Shown: positions 10,079 through 19,685 of the stretch, one piece after another
Layout: each line of letters starts with the position of its first letter
How positions within the stretch are numbered: position 1 is the first letter of the stretch
Assembly: GCF_010731775.1 (NCBI RefSeq)
Contig: NZ_AP022590.1
Location: 5,270,001-5,334,000, forward strand
Direction of reading: 5' to 3'
Length of the DNA: 64,000 nt
Origin: Mycobacterium mantenii
Lineage (GTDB): Bacteria > Actinomycetota > Actinomycetes > Mycobacteriales > Mycobacteriaceae
Made by a program: the position numbers and the translations under genes
Notes under the pieces: generated by a model
Databases searched by the model: none
What the model was told of the DNA's origin: nothing
The model's input: the letters and a program-made list of their open reading frames with translations, nothing else

Positions 10079-10318
10079 GTGGCCCGGGTGATCGTGAGCG
10101 TGATGCCCAAAGCGGAGATTCTCGACCCGCAGGGTCAGGCGATCGTGGGCGCGCTGGGTCGCCTCGGACATCTGGGAATCTCGGAAGTGCGGCAGGGCAA
10201 GCGATTTGAGCTCGAAGTGGACGACAGCGTCGATGACTCGGTGCTCGCCGAGATAGCGGAATCGCTGCTGGCGAACACCGTTATCGAAGACTGGACGATC
10301 AGCCGGGAGACGCAGTGA
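10079..10318 (+). CDS. purS: Phosphoribosylformylglycinamidine synthase subunit PurS
   Basis: A 79-residue small subunit of the PurSLQ FGAM synthase complex. Conserved features are the [14 protein letters not shown] start and the RQGKRFEL segment. The GTG start is supported by a strong AGGAGGAG Shine-Dalgarno about eight bases upstream. The stop overlaps the GTG of purQ (GTGA), giving translational coupling of the two subunits. The large subunit purL lies some 21 kb away in this window. Confidence 0.95.
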   Translation: MARVIVSVMPKAEILDPQGQAIVGALGRLGHLGISEVRQGKRFELEVDDSVDDSVLAEIAESLLANTVIEDWTISRETQ

Positions 10319-10989
10319 CGGCGCGCATCGGGATCATCACGTTTCCCGGCACGCTCGACGACGTCGACGCCGCCCGCGCGGCGCGCCGCGTCGGGGCCGA
10401 GGCGGTCAACCTGTGGCATGCCGACGCCGACCTCAAGAGTGTCGACGCCGTGGTGGTGCCCGGCGGCTTCTCCTACGGTGATTACCTGCGCGCCGGGGCG
10501 ATCGCCAGGTTCGCCCCGGTGATGACCGAGGTGGTGCACGCCGCGCGGCGCGGCATGCCAGTGTTGGGTATCTGCAACGGTTTTCAGGTGCTCTGCGAGG
10601 CCGGGCTGCTGCCCGGCGCGCTGACTCGCAACGTGGGTCTGCACTTCATCTGTCGCGACGTGTGGCTGCGGGTGGCCTCGACCTCGACGGCGTGGACGTC
10701 GCGTTTCGAGCCCGACGCCGACCTGCTGGTCCCGCTGAAGTCCGGCGAGGGACGCTACGTGGCGCCCGCCGGCGTGATCGAGGAGCTCGAGGGTGAGGGG
10801 CGGGTGGTGTTCCGGTACCACGAGAACGCCAACGGCTCGCTGCACGACATCGCCGGGGTCAGCTCCGCCAACGGCCGCGTGGTGGGCCTGATGCCGCATC
10901 CCGAGCACGCCATCGAAGCGCTGACCGGGCCCTCCGATGACGGCCTGGGGCTGTTCTATTCGGTGCTGGACGGGGTGCTCGCGGGCTGA
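10315..10989 (+). CDS. purQ: FGAM synthase glutamine amidotransferase subunit PurQ
   Basis: Class I glutamine amidotransferase of 224 residues that supplies ammonia to PurL. The nucleophile Cys87 is in the motif GICNGFQ, and the His/Glu pair is in MPHPEHAIE near the C-terminus. The GTG start overlaps the purS stop by four bases. Its 3' end overlaps the 3' end of the convergent WS/DGAT gene by 34 bp. Confidence 0.95.
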   Translation: MTARIGIITFPGTLDDVDAARAARRVGAEAVNLWHADADLKSVDAVVVPGGFSYGDYLRAGAIARFAPVMTEVVHAARRGMPVLGICNGFQVLCEAGLLPGALTRNVGLHFICRDVWLRVASTSTAWTSRFEPDADLLVPLKSGEGRYVAPAGVIEELEGEGRVVFRYHENANGSLHDIAGVSSANGRVVGLMPHPEHAIEALTGPSDDGLGLFYSVLDGVLAG

Positions 10990-12371
10990 GTGGAAACGCC
11001 TGCGGCATCGCGTAATTCGGCGAAGGATGCGCTGATGGCATCCGTTGCCTCGTGCGGATCCTTGAAGGTCCGGTCGTCGGTGAGCACCGCGACGCCGAGC
11101 CGGTCCACATAACTCCACACGGTGATGTTGACCGGGGCGCCGGGGGAAAGCACGCCGGTGGAATAGATCTCGCTGACGGCCGCGCCGCCGAAGTGGCCCC
11201 GCTCGCGCGGCCCCATCACGCTGGACACCGCGACGTTCATCAGCTTGTTCGGCGCGTCGCGCAGGCCCAGCCACCGAAATGCGGCGGGAGCGAACGCGGT
11301 CGGAAGATAGGCCATCATTTTCCCGTACAGCTCCGGGCCGAGGACTTCGTGGTCTTCCTTGGCGATCTTGGTGGCCAGGGCGACCAGCCGGGCCCGTTCC
11401 GTGGGGTCGTCGACATGGACCGGCAGCGAGATCATCAGACCGCTGATCTCATTGCCGGTGATCCGGTCCGACTTGTCGGTGGCCGTCGGCACCGAGGCGA
11501 TGATCGGGCGTTCGGCCGCGCCGTCATAAGCCAGGAGGAGTGTCCGCAACCCACCGGCCGCCATCGCCAGCACCACGTCGTTGACCGTGATACCCAACGC
11601 TTTTGCCGTCGCCTTGACCTCCGGTAGTGACAACGACGCACTGGCGAACCAGCGCCGCGGGGAGACGACATGGTTGAGGAAGGTCGGCGGCGCATCAAAC
11701 GGATCGGCTAGGTCGGGGTGATCCCCGCGCTCTCGGGACCGGCGGCGCACTCGCATCATCCCGACGGCCGCGTCCTTGAGCAGTCCGGGCAGTTCGCCGA
11801 TCTGCCGGACATGGTCGCGCGCCGCCGCCCGCAGCAGGTCGGCATTGGACGTGGTGACACCGGCTTCGTCGTTGTCACGCTCGTCGGTGCGCCCATCGCG
11901 CAGGTCCATCGCGCGGGCCAGCAGGTTGGCTGAGGCGACACCGTCGGCCAGCGCGTGGTGGAGTTTGCCGATCAGGGCGAATCGGCCGCCGGCCAGTCCC
12001 TCGGCGAAATGAAACTCCCACAGCGGGCGAGTGCGGTCCAGGGGCGTGGACGCCACCTCGCCGATCACCTGATCGAGCTCGCGCCGCCCGCCCGGTGCGG
12101 GCACCCGCACGCGCCGCAGATGGTAGTCCAGATCGACGTCGCAGTCCTCCTGCCACATCGGGTGATGCAAATGCCAGGGGATGTCGACGAGCTTGTAGCG
12201 CAACGGTTCCAGAAGATGGAGCCGGCGGCGCACATGGTGGCGAAACACCTCGAAGCCGAAGTCGCCGTCGTAGTCGGCGGGGTCGATGACGGCCACCTTC
12301 AGCGTGTGCGTGTGCAGGTTGGGCGTCTCGCTGTAGAGCAGCATCGCGTCCATGCCGTTGAGTCGTTTCAC
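10956..12371 (-). CDS. Wax ester synthase/diacylglycerol acyltransferase (WS/DGAT)
   Basis: A 471-residue WS/DGAT family enzyme, which transfers acyl groups from acyl-CoA to diacylglycerol or fatty alcohol for triacylglycerol/wax storage. The active-site motif HHALADG is at 138-144, and the N-terminal [10 protein letters not shown] region is typical. The GTG at 12371 is chosen because homology starts there; the upstream frame is arginine-rich non-coding sequence. It lies 28 bp downstream of an acyltransferase gene, implying a lipid-assembly operon. Its 3' end runs antisense into purQ. I know of no WS/DGAT gene beside purQ in M. tuberculosis. Confidence 0.9.
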   Translation of the reverse strand: MKRLNGMDAMLLYSETPNLHTHTLKVAVIDPADYDGDFGFEVFRHHVRRRLHLLEPLRYKLVDIPWHLHHPMWQEDCDVDLDYHLRRVRVPAPGGRRELDQVIGEVASTPLDRTRPLWEFHFAEGLAGGRFALIGKLHHALADGVASANLLARAMDLRDGRTDERDNDEAGVTTSNADLLRAAARDHVRQIGELPGLLKDAAVGMMRVRRRSRERGDHPDLADPFDAPPTFLNHVVSPRRWFASASLSLPEVKATAKALGITVNDVVLAMAAGGLRTLLLAYDGAAERPIIASVPTATDKSDRITGNEISGLMISLPVHVDDPTERARLVALATKIAKEDHEVLGPELYGKMMAYLPTAFAPAAFRWLGLRDAPNKLMNVAVSSVMGPRERGHFGGAAVSEIYSTGVLSPGAPVNITVWSYVDRLGVAVLTDDRTFKDPHEATDAISASFAELRDAAGVSTQPASTPSSTE

Positions 12372-12399
12372 GCGCCACCTCCCGCGGCATCGGGGACCG

Positions 12400-13215
12400 T
12401 CAGCCCAGGATCGGGAACCGGCGCTGCCCGGCCAGCCGCTTGAGCGCGGCCTCCATGACGGCGCGTACGTGGGCGTCGACCTCGTCGACGTCGGGGTCAT
12501 TGCCGAACCGGGCGCTGACGTCGATCGGCTCGAGAACCTCGGTGACCACCTTTGCGGGCAGCGGCACGTTGGGCGGGAAGATCACGCTCAGGCCGAACGG
12601 GAACCCGACGCTGATCGGCAGGATGTCCATCCGGGCCTTGGTCAGCCCCAGCTTGCGGGCCAGCCAGTTGCCGCGGGTCAGGAACAACTGGGTCTCCTGG
12701 GCGCCGATGGAGACGGCCGGCACGATGGGCACCCCGGCTTCGATGGCGGTCCGGACGTAGCCGGTGCGGCCGTTGAAGTCGATGGTGTTCGCGTTGAACG
12801 TCGGCCGGTAGGAGTCGTAGTCACCACCGGGGAACACCAACACCACCGCGCCGGAATGCAGGGCGGTGGCGGCGTTTTCGCGGCTGGCCTCGATGACCCC
12901 GAGGCGGCGCAGCCAGCCGTCCAGCGGCCCGATGAACAGCCCGTAATGGCCCAGGGTGTAGACCGGGCGGTCGTAACCGAACCTCTCGTAGAAGGCCGGG
13001 GAGAAGATCAGCACGTCCGGGGTCAGCATGCCGCCCGAGTGGTTGGAGACCACCAGGGCGCCACCCGAGGACGGGACGTTGTCGATGTTTCGCACCTCGG
13101 CCCGGTAGTACCGCTTGATGGCCGGTCCGAGCACTTTCGTGACCTGCTCGGTGAAAGCCGGATCCCACTTGGCGGTTTCGTGGTTGTCCGCCGCGTCCAC
13201 ACCGTTGCCCTTCAT
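12400..13215 (-). CDS. PlsC-like lysophospholipid/glycerol acyltransferase
   Basis: About 271 residues with the LPLAT fold: a VSNHSGGML block in place of the usual NHxxxxD motif, followed by FPGGDYDSYRP, corresponding to the substrate-binding FPEG block, and the IVPAVSIG segment. It probably acylates a glycerol-phosphate or lysophospholipid at the membrane, though no clear transmembrane helix is seen. The ATG at 13215 is chosen; an upstream ATG at 13275 would overlap the promoter region. It is followed at 28 bp by the WS/DGAT gene, so the pair may act in successive acylation steps of glycerolipid synthesis. Confidence 0.82.
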   Translation of the reverse strand: MKGNGVDAADNHETAKWDPAFTEQVTKVLGPAIKRYYRAEVRNIDNVPSSGGALVVSNHSGGMLTPDVLIFSPAFYERFGYDRPVYTLGHYGLFIGPLDGWLRRLGVIEASRENAATALHSGAVVLVFPGGDYDSYRPTFNANTIDFNGRTGYVRTAIEAGVPIVPAVSIGAQETQLFLTRGNWLARKLGLTKARMDILPISVGFPFGLSVIFPPNVPLPAKVVTEVLEPIDVSARFGNDPDVDEVDAHVRAVMEAALKRLAGQRRFPILG

Positions 13216-13290
13216 GGCTCCCCGCTGTCCGTCCGTGCCCTTTGCTACTTGTTGCCGGTGTGACGCCGGTCTCAAACCTCAGGCGCTGAT

Positions 13291-13324
13291 TGACATATGC
13301 TACTCTCCGTTTAAGAGAATGTCA
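13291..13324. promoter_or_regulatory. Inverted repeat in the acyltransferase/epimerase divergent promoter
   Basis: TGACAT (13291-13296) and ATGTCA (13319-13324) are perfect inverted 6-bp arms around a 22-bp core. That core holds a second, off-centre pair, TCTC and GAGA. The element sits between two divergent genes, 75 bp from one start codon and 37 bp from the other. It is a candidate operator, but no regulator gene is adjacent. Confidence 0.35.
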
Positions 13325-13361
13325 TATCCGTTTGCTGGGGGGCGACCGTCCGGTGGGGAGC

Positions 13362-14432
13362 ATGTCCGAAAAGGTTCTGGTTACTGGAGGTTTCGGCCTC
13401 GTCGGCTCACAAACGGTGCGCCGGTTGGTTGCCGACGGCCATCGCGTCGTCGCGGCCGACCTGGGCTCCGCCGCCCAGCGGAAAGCCGCGAGGACGCTGC
13501 CGGCCGGCGCCGAGGCGCACTGGGCGGATCTGACCGACGCCGGTCAGGTTGATCGCCTGCTCGCCGAGACCTCACCCACCGCCATCGTCCATTTGGCCGC
13601 GGTGATCCCGCCGCTGATCTATCGCCGGCCCGCAGTGGGGCGCCGCGTCAACGTCGACGCGACCGTCACGCTGCTGCGCGCGGCGCAGTCGCGGCCACAC
13701 CCGGTGCGGTTCGTCGAGGCGTCGAGCAACGCCGTGTACGGCGCGCGCAACCCCTATCGCCATCATGAACTGTTACGCCCGGACTCCCCGATGAACCCGG
13801 CCGACCTCTACGGCGCGCACAAGGCCGAGGCGGAGCAGCACATCCGGGCCTCGAATCTCGAGTGGGTCATCCTGCGACTGGCCGGGGTGATAAGCGTGGA
13901 ACCGGACGCCATGCCGTTCAGCGTCGATGCGTTGTTCTTCGAAAGCGCCCTGCCGACCGACGGCCGCATCCATACCGTCGACGTCCGCGATGTCGCGCGT
14001 GCGTTCGCCGCGGCGGTCACAGCGGACGTCGCCGGTGAGACGCTGCTGATCGCCGGTGACGAGTCACACCGGCTCCGGCAGGGCGATGTCGGAAGGGCCC
14101 TGGCCGCCGCGCGCGGTTTGGTCGATGTCCTGCCCGGCGGTCGGCCGGGCGATCCGGACAGCGACGACGACTGGTTTGTCACCGACTGGATGGACACCGT
14201 TCGCGCCCAACAGGTTCTGCAATTTCAGCGCCACTCGTGGCCGGACATGCTCGACGAGATGCGAGCCATTGCCGGGTGGCGCCGCTACCCGATGCGGCTG
14301 ATCTCGCCGCTCGCGCGGCAGTTCCTGAAAAGCCGTGCGGCCTACCGGGATACCCCCGGACGCTTCGCCGATCCGTGGGGTGCGATCCGGGCGAAGTTGG
14401 GCGAGCCACGCCCGGACGCTCCGGCGAGGTAG
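13362..14432 (+). CDS. NAD-dependent epimerase/dehydratase (SDR extended)
   Basis: A 356-residue extended short-chain dehydrogenase. The NAD-binding motif TGGFGLVG is at 8-15, followed by a conserved acidic residue region (VVAADLG). The catalytic serine region is EASSNAVYG, and the YxxxK motif is YGAHK. The chosen ATG has a GGTGGGGAG Shine-Dalgarno just upstream; the open frame begins earlier, at 13290, within the divergent promoter. It is transcribed away from the acyltransferase pair. The substrate (nucleotide sugar or lipid) cannot be inferred. Confidence 0.85.
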   Translation: MSEKVLVTGGFGLVGSQTVRRLVADGHRVVAADLGSAAQRKAARTLPAGAEAHWADLTDAGQVDRLLAETSPTAIVHLAAVIPPLIYRRPAVGRRVNVDATVTLLRAAQSRPHPVRFVEASSNAVYGARNPYRHHELLRPDSPMNPADLYGAHKAEAEQHIRASNLEWVILRLAGVISVEPDAMPFSVDALFFESALPTDGRIHTVDVRDVARAFAAAVTADVAGETLLIAGDESHRLRQGDVGRALAAARGLVDVLPGGRPGDPDSDDDWFVTDWMDTVRAQQVLQFQRHSWPDMLDEMRAIAGWRRYPMRLISPLARQFLKSRAAYRDTPGRFADPWGAIRAKLGEPRPDAPAR

Positions 14433-14448
14433 GTAGCCGGGCGCGACG

Positions 14449-14916
14449 TCAGCCGGCGTCGCGCAGCAACGGCCGTTCCGTGGACGGCAGTTCGACGGTG
14501 GGGCTCAGCTCCTCGAAGAGTTCGGTGGCGTCCGCGATGGTCCGGTCGACGAAGGACGCGAAATCGCCGAAGGAGATGTCGCGTCGGATCCATTGCGACT
14601 TGCGGGCCATGACGCCGATACGCCGGGGATCAGATGATCCGTGCACGATCGCGGTGACCTGGCGGTCAAGACGGTTCCACCTGTCGCAGAAGTACGTCAA
14701 CCAGGGGCGGTCGGCCGCCGGGAAATAGCGCCCGGGAGTGACGCGGATGATCAACACATCGTCGTGTGCGGGAGAGATCTCGAAGTGGACGTGCAAGCGC
14801 CGCGGGGCGTTGGTGACGAAGAAGTATTCGCCGTCGTGGTGGCCACGAAAATAGCGCCGCCCGCGGGTGCGCAGGTACCGTTCGACCAGGTTTGCGCACA
14901 GCTGCTCATTCGTCAT
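14449..14916 (-). CDS. YbjN-like conserved protein
   Basis: A 155-residue protein from MTNEQL. The arrangement of an N-terminal helix (LVERYLRTRG), short beta strands with aromatic residues, an FCDRWNR helix and a long C-terminal helix (DRTIADATELFEEL) resembles the YbjN/type III secretion chaperone-like fold seen in actinobacterial proteins. No signal peptide or membrane segment is present. It is convergent with the epimerase gene. Function unknown; the fold assignment is by eye. Confidence 0.6.
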   Translation of the reverse strand: MTNEQLCANLVERYLRTRGRRYFRGHHDGEYFFVTNAPRRLHVHFEISPAHDDVLIIRVTPGRYFPAADRPWLTYFCDRWNRLDRQVTAIVHGSSDPRRIGVMARKSQWIRRDISFGDFASFVDRTIADATELFEELSPTVELPSTERPLLRDAG

Positions 14917-15031
14917 GGATTGATGGTGCGGCCGGTGACTTTGGGAATGCTTGGAGTCGAGCGATGCGGCACCGAAGAATCTGTTGAGAATTCGCTGAGT
15001 GAGTGCCGGCCGGCAGTATTTTCCCCCGCGC

Positions 15032-15859
15032 TCAGGTGGGTTCGCGCCGCTCGACGATACCGGCCTCAGTGCCGGGCATGATGCGCGGCAACGTGACCGA
15101 AAACCTGTATCGCTCGGGACGATAGTGGAATTCCACGACCTCGAGCGGCTTGTCGTCATGGCCGTAGCTGGTGCGTTCGAGCACCAAGACGGGAGACCCG
15201 AGCGGTAGCTTCAAAGCGCCGGCCACCTCCAGCGATGCGCCGGCCGCATGAATGTCGTAGCTGGCCCGGGCGACAGGAATGCCCAGGCGCCGCTCCCACA
15301 TGGTGTAGGTGCTTTCCAACGCCTGCGCGGTCTGCTCATCGGTTGCGCTCGTCAGCAGCGGTTCCACGGCGTGGCCCAATCCCGGTGGCAGGTAGGCGAT
15401 CATCAGCGCGAGGGGCTGGTCGCCGTCGCGAAAACGCCGGTGCACACACAGGACTTTCGACAGGCCCAGCGTGTCGGCGATCCGCTGCGGCGCGTCTTCG
15501 ACGCGATGCGACAGGACATCGACGTTCGGCGTGATCCCGGAGCTGGCCAGCACCTCGGTGATGGTGCGCACGCCGGGTCCGAGTTCCTGTTTGACCGGGT
15601 TGGCCACGAAGGTGCCCAGGCCCTGCTTGCGCACCAGCCATCCTTGCCGTTCGAGCAGCCCGACCGCCGCGCGCACGGTCACCCGGCTCACGCGGGTGCG
15701 ATCGATGAGTTCTCGCTCGGTGGGCAAGCGCGCGCCGCGGGGCAGCCGTTGTTGGACAATGGCCGCCTTGAGGGCTTCGGCGAGTTGGGTGCTGGCCGGC
15801 ACGCTGCCGCGGGAGATCCGGAGGTCGGCAACGTCGAGGTCCAACTGGTCAGGGGCCAC
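15032..15859 (-). CDS. GntR/HutC-family transcriptional regulator
   Basis: A 275-residue regulator matching Rv0792c. The N-terminal winged helix-turn-helix (about 25-90) contains LPTERELIDRTRVSRVTVRAA, broken by the usual wing GLGTFV. The C-terminal UTRA ligand-binding domain (about 105-260) ends with the family signature VVEFHYRPERYRF. It is divergent from a VOC-family gene, and a short palindrome lies in their shared intergenic region, so it may control both. The ligand is unknown. Confidence 0.88.
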   Translation of the reverse strand: MAPDQLDLDVADLRISRGSVPASTQLAEALKAAIVQQRLPRGARLPTERELIDRTRVSRVTVRAAVGLLERQGWLVRKQGLGTFVANPVKQELGPGVRTITEVLASSGITPNVDVLSHRVEDAPQRIADTLGLSKVLCVHRRFRDGDQPLALMIAYLPPGLGHAVEPLLTSATDEQTAQALESTYTMWERRLGIPVARASYDIHAAGASLEVAGALKLPLGSPVLVLERTSYGHDDKPLEVVEFHYRPERYRFSVTLPRIMPGTEAGIVERREPT

Positions 15860-15936
15860 GAAATGTATTAAAACGTCCTATTCGCCGGCCGTAAAGCAAT
15901 GGCTGCCGGCGCGGGCGACCAACAGTGCGGATTAAT

Positions 15937-15945
15937 CTGGTACAG
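15937..15945. promoter_or_regulatory. Candidate GntR operator CTGGTACAG
   Basis: CTG-GTA-CAG is a compact palindrome inside the AT-richer part of the GntR/VOC divergent region. GntR-family sites often have a GT..AC core with short spacing. It overlaps plausible -10 hexamers for the + strand (TAATCT just before it). Binding is inferred only from position and symmetry. Confidence 0.35.
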
Positions 15946-16015
15946 AATGCTTTTCGTGTGTGTGCCGCCCGACCAGCGGGCGGCTGCAGATTCGCGCGGG
16001 TCAGGAGGGCCGAAG

Positions 16016-16414
16016 GTGTCGATCGTCGTGGAACGGTTCGACCACATCGTCGTGAATTGCCGCGACGTCGAGGCCACCGCCGCGTGGTACGAACGGGTGC
16101 TGGGCATGCGCCGCGAGACGTTCGGGCCGGCGCGCAGAACGGCGCTGCGCTTCGGCGATCAGAAGATCAACCTGCGACCCGTCGGCGCGCTCGCCGACGA
16201 TCCCGACTGGTTCACCGGGTCCATCGAGGCGGCCGGTTCCGAAGACCTGTGCTTCGTCACCCGAGCCAGCCCCGATGACGTTCGCACTCATCTCGCCGCG
16301 TGTGGAGTGGACGTGATCTCCGGACCGGTGACCAGGGTGGGGGTGCTGGGGGAGATGACCTCGCACTACTGCCGTGACATCGACGGGAACCTGATCGAGA
16401 TCGCCGTCTACTGA
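16016..16414 (+). CDS. VOC/glyoxalase-fold protein
   Basis: A 132-residue vicinal-oxygen-chelate protein. The first half carries RFDHIVVNCRDVEATAAWY with the metal-ligand histidine in FDHIV; the second has YCRDIDGNLIEIAVY with the conserved C-terminal glutamate. The GTG start follows an AGGAGGG Shine-Dalgarno. Members act as glyoxalases, dioxygenases or resistance proteins, and the specific reaction cannot be told. It resembles Rv0801 in type, and it is divergent from the GntR gene. Its 3' end overlaps the cupin gene by 7 bp. Confidence 0.82.
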   Translation: MSIVVERFDHIVVNCRDVEATAAWYERVLGMRRETFGPARRTALRFGDQKINLRPVGALADDPDWFTGSIEAAGSEDLCFVTRASPDDVRTHLAACGVDVISGPVTRVGVLGEMTSHYCRDIDGNLIEIAVY

Positions 16415-16875
16415 GGCCCGGCCAGCGGATACAGCGCGGGAAGATTGATCACGATCGCTTCCTGGGTGCTGCGGGCGATCACGACCTCGGCGGTGGTGTG
16501 GGGGTTGGGGTTTTCCTCCCGGTGCGGCAGATAAGGCGGGATGAAGACGTAATCGCCGGGCGCGGCCGCGATGCGAACCTCGTCGGTGCCGTCGTGAAAG
16601 ACGAACTCCGGGTTTCCGCTTCGTACATAGATGGCCGTCTCCGATTCACCGTGATGATGGTTATCCGAGGCCGATTGCGGCGCCGCGTGTGTCTCACCCA
16701 TCCAGAGCTTCTCCGCTCCGACCGACCGGCCGGACAGGGCGGCGAAGCGCCGCAGCCCCTCCGACTGTGCGGTATCGGAGCTGATCTCGGACGCCTTGAT
16801 GTGGCGTACCCGGTTGCGTGCGACCGGTGTCGCCGTGTCGTCGAAGTCCGGATGGAATCCATCTGAGGTGGCCAT
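16408..16875 (-). CDS. Cupin-domain protein
   Basis: A 155-residue single-domain cupin. Metal ligands are visible in NHHHGESETAIYV (motif 1, HHxxxxE type) and in GDYVFIPPYLPHREENP (motif 2). Such proteins are sugar isomerases, dioxygenases or small-molecule binding domains; the substrate is unknown. It ends convergently inside the VOC gene and starts only 4 bp after the stop of the upstream disulfide reductase gene, so it is probably the last gene of that transcript. Confidence 0.8.
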   Translation of the reverse strand: MATSDGFHPDFDDTATPVARNRVRHIKASEISSDTAQSEGLRRFAALSGRSVGAEKLWMGETHAAPQSASDNHHHGESETAIYVRSGNPEFVFHDGTDEVRIAAAPGDYVFIPPYLPHREENPNPHTTAEVVIARSTQEAIVINLPALYPLAGPQ

Positions 16876-16878
16876 TAC

Positions 16879-18336
16879 TCAATTATCGTCCGAGACCTCC
16901 CGATACGCTTCGAGCAGTCTGAGCCACAGCTCGCTGATCGTCGGGAAGCACGGTACGGCGTGCCACAGCCGGTCGACGGGAACCTGCCCGGCGACGGCAA
17001 TGGTGGCCGAGTGCAGCAACTCGATACAGCCCGGGCCGACCATGGTGACGCCGAGCAGGTGGCCGCGATCCAGGTCGACCACCATCCGCGCGCGGCCCGT
17101 GTAGCCATCCGCGTAGAGCTTCGCACCCATCACCACATCACCGATCTCGATATCGACCGCGCGGGCTCGATATCCGGCCTGTTCGGCTTGTTGAGCCGTC
17201 AGTCCGACGGCGGCGGCCTCGGGGTCGGTGAAGAAGCCCTGCGGCACCGCGTGATGGTCGGCGGTCGTCGCATGCGCACCCCACGGTTTGGTGTCCAATG
17301 GCTTCCCCGCTGCGCGGGCTCCGATCGAAGCACCCGCGATCCGGCCCTGATACTTGCCCTGATGAGTTAGTAACGCCCGGTGATTCACGTCGCCCGCCGC
17401 GTAGAGCCAGCCGTCCTCGTCGGCTCCGTGAACCAGGCAGGTGTCGTCCACCTCGAGCCAGCTGCCCGGCGTCAAACCCACTGTCTGAAGGCCGATGTCG
17501 TCGGTCAGCGGCGCACGGCCGGTAGCGAAAAGGACCTCGTTGACCTGCAACTCGGTGCCGTCGTCCAGGTCTAGGATCACGTGGGGGTCGTCCGGCCGGC
17601 GCAGCGCGCGAACCGAGACCCCGAGCCGCACGTCGACACCGGCATCGGTCAACCCGCGTCCGATCAGCTCGCCCACGAAGGGCTCCATCCGGGGCAGCAG
17701 TCCCGGACCGCGTGCCAGCAATGTCACTTGGGAGCCCAAGCCCTGCCAGGCCGTCGCCATTTCGACGCCCACGCCCCCGGCGTCCACGACGGCCAGGCGC
17801 TGCGGGACCACACTGCTATCGGTGGCTTTCCGGTTGGTCCATGGCTTCGCCTCCGTGATGCCCGGCAGATCGGGCAACGCCGAGCGGCTTCCGGTGCACA
17901 CGACAACCGCATGCCGTGCGGTCAATTTCACCCCTTCACCGTCGCCGTTGGTGACGGTGACTCGGCGCGGGCCGTCCAATCGCCCATGCCCCCGGATCAG
18001 CGTCGCACCAATTCCGTCGACCCAGTCTGCCTGGCCACTGTCGTCCCAGTCGCTGACGTAGCGATTGCGGCGGCCGAACACGCCGTCGACATTTATCGAG
18101 CCGGTGACCGCGTCCCGCGCGCCGTCGATGCGGCGGGCATCGGCAAGGGCAATGGCCGGGCGCAACAACGCTTTACTGGGCACGCACGCCCAATACGAGC
18201 ACTCGCCGCCGACGAGTTCGCGTTCGACCAGAGCCACACGAAGGCCTGCGGCCCGGGCACGTTCGGCGGCGTTCTGGCCGATCGGTCCGGCGCCGAGCAC
18301 TATGACGTCGAAGTCTCCTCCGGTGGCTGATGCCAT
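16879..18336 (-). CDS. FAD-dependent pyridine nucleotide-disulfide oxidoreductase
   Basis: A 485-residue lipoamide dehydrogenase/mycothione reductase-like flavoprotein, equivalent to Rv0794c. The FAD motif [12 protein letters not shown] is at the N-terminus, and the redox-active pair is in [13 protein letters not shown] (Cys-x4-Cys). A second Rossmann motif for NAD(P)H follows ([12 protein letters not shown]). The C-terminal dimerisation domain is present. The ATG at 18336 has an AAAGGA Shine-Dalgarno, and the open frame upstream is not protein-like. The disulfide substrate is not known. The closely spaced cupin and HAD genes suggest a shared transcript. Confidence 0.87.
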   Translation of the reverse strand: MASATGGDFDVIVLGAGPIGQNAAERARAAGLRVALVERELVGGECSYWACVPSKALLRPAIALADARRIDGARDAVTGSINVDGVFGRRNRYVSDWDDSGQADWVDGIGATLIRGHGRLDGPRRVTVTNGDGEGVKLTARHAVVVCTGSRSALPDLPGITEAKPWTNRKATDSSVVPQRLAVVDAGGVGVEMATAWQGLGSQVTLLARGPGLLPRMEPFVGELIGRGLTDAGVDVRLGVSVRALRRPDDPHVILDLDDGTELQVNEVLFATGRAPLTDDIGLQTVGLTPGSWLEVDDTCLVHGADEDGWLYAAGDVNHRALLTHQGKYQGRIAGASIGARAAGKPLDTKPWGAHATTADHHAVPQGFFTDPEAAAVGLTAQQAEQAGYRARAVDIEIGDVVMGAKLYADGYTGRARMVVDLDRGHLLGVTMVGPGCIELLHSATIAVAGQVPVDRLWHAVPCFPTISELWLRLLEAYREVSDDN

Positions 18337-18391
18337 GATCGACGATCCTTTCGCATGGGTAGGTGGCCATGGCCCTAAAAGGGGACCCCCG

Positions 18392-19099
18392 TCAGCGCTC
18401 GGCGGATCCGTCGATGAGGCTCTCGGCGAGCCCGCGCACATCGCTGACGACGATGTCCGGCTGCGGCAGGCCGTCGACCGGCAGTGGCGCGTTGCCGCGC
18501 CGCGTGATCAGGGCTCCACTGAATCCGACATTCTGGGCGCCGATGGTGTCCCAAACATGCGCGGCCACCATCATGCAGTCCGCGGGGGCGACCCCGACCG
18601 TCTCGCACGCGTACCGGTAGACGGCGGGCGACGGTTTGAAAGCGCTGCGCGCATCGACGCTCAGTTGATGTTCGAAGAAGCCCGCCAGCCCGGAATTCTG
18701 CAGTGCCGTCGGGCCGTCCGGATTGGGCGGGGAGTTGGTCAAGGCGACCAGCCGAAAACCCTTGTCACGTAGGGTGACAAGCCCGTCGGCGGCATCCGGG
18801 TGTGCCGGCATGGTGAGCAGTGCGGTCTTCAGCCGGTCCAGATCGCCTTGGGTGATGTTCACCCGATGGATATCCCCGAGCATGCGCAGCACCCCCTGGC
18901 CAAGCACCGGGAACGTCACGTAATGCTCGGCCAGCGTGATGGTCATCGAGTACATGACCAATTGCGCGAACCATTCCCGCAACACGCGATCGTCACCGAA
19001 CAATTCGCCGAAAAGCGGTGCGATGGACTCGATATCGAGCAACGTCTCGTTGACGTCGAAGACCAGGATGGACGGTTTCGGCATGCTAGGACTCGGCAT
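18392..19099 (-). CDS. Type II haloacid dehalogenase (HAD superfamily)
   Basis: A 235-residue HAD hydrolase. The nucleophilic Asp15 is in [10 protein letters not shown], motif II is LTNSPP, the lysine is in AFKPSPAVY, and the cap region resembles 2-haloacid dehalogenases. A second ATG at 19084 would begin one base after the upstream stop (TAG-C-ATG), and the first ATG overlaps the upstream gene by 14 bp; either way translation is coupled to the channel gene. Substrate not determined: dehalogenase annotations in this family are often wrong. Confidence 0.83.
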   Translation of the reverse strand: MPSPSMPKPSILVFDVNETLLDIESIAPLFGELFGDDRVLREWFAQLVMYSMTITLAEHYVTFPVLGQGVLRMLGDIHRVNITQGDLDRLKTALLTMPAHPDAADGLVTLRDKGFRLVALTNSPPNPDGPTALQNSGLAGFFEHQLSVDARSAFKPSPAVYRYACETVGVAPADCMMVAAHVWDTIGAQNVGFSGALITRRGNAPLPVDGLPQPDIVVSDVRGLAESLIDGSAER

Positions 19100-19685
19100 T
19101 CCTCGTGGAGGGGATGTCCGGCCGCAGATACCCGGCCAGGCACAGGCAGATCAATACCATCCCGGCTGCCGGCCACCTGAGTGCGACGACTGCCGCCGCA
19201 GCGAAGACACCGACCGTGAAGAAGGATCTCATCCGCAAGAGTCGTCGCACGCGCTGCGTGAGGTCCTCATGGGCGGGCCGATCGACCACTTCTTGACACA
19301 GGGCCAGATAGGTGATGTTGACGAGCACGAACACCGACGCATACAAGGTCACGGGCGCTGCGGCCAGCCGACTATCGGCGATCCACTCGGTGGTGATCGG
19401 AATCAGTGACACCGAGAACAGGTGCGCGAAGTTCGCCCACACCAGTCGCGGCGTCGCCACCTCCGCATAGCCGAACAGGTGATGATGGTTTACCCACACG
19501 ATCGCGATAAAGACATAACTGACAACATAACTCAGCCCGGTGGGCCACTCAGGCAGCAACGCGTTGAACGTGAAGGCCTTCGGTGGTTTGAGCTCCAGGA
19601 CGAGGATCGTGATGAGTACGGCGAACACCCCGTCGGAGAAAGCTCCCAGCCGGTCTGGACCGGTTTTCCGCGCGGACGCCCTCAT
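19086..19685 (-). CDS. TMEM175-family (DUF1211) potassium channel-like membrane protein
   Basis: A 199-residue integral membrane protein with about six helices. The signature RLGAFSDGVFAV at 12-23 is the TMEM175/DUF1211 motif that forms the ion-selectivity region in characterised members. A WVNHHHLFGY segment follows, as in bacterial homologues. A potassium-selective leak channel is the family function; it has not been tested here. The ATG overlaps the DUF427 gene stop (ATGA), and its own stop abuts the HAD gene, giving a tight three-gene unit. Confidence 0.85.
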   Translation of the reverse strand: MRASARKTGPDRLGAFSDGVFAVLITILVLELKPPKAFTFNALLPEWPTGLSYVVSYVFIAIVWVNHHHLFGYAEVATPRLVWANFAHLFSVSLIPITTEWIADSRLAAAPVTLYASVFVLVNITYLALCQEVVDRPAHEDLTQRVRRLLRMRSFFTVGVFAAAAVVALRWPAAGMVLICLCLAGYLRPDIPSTRNAES

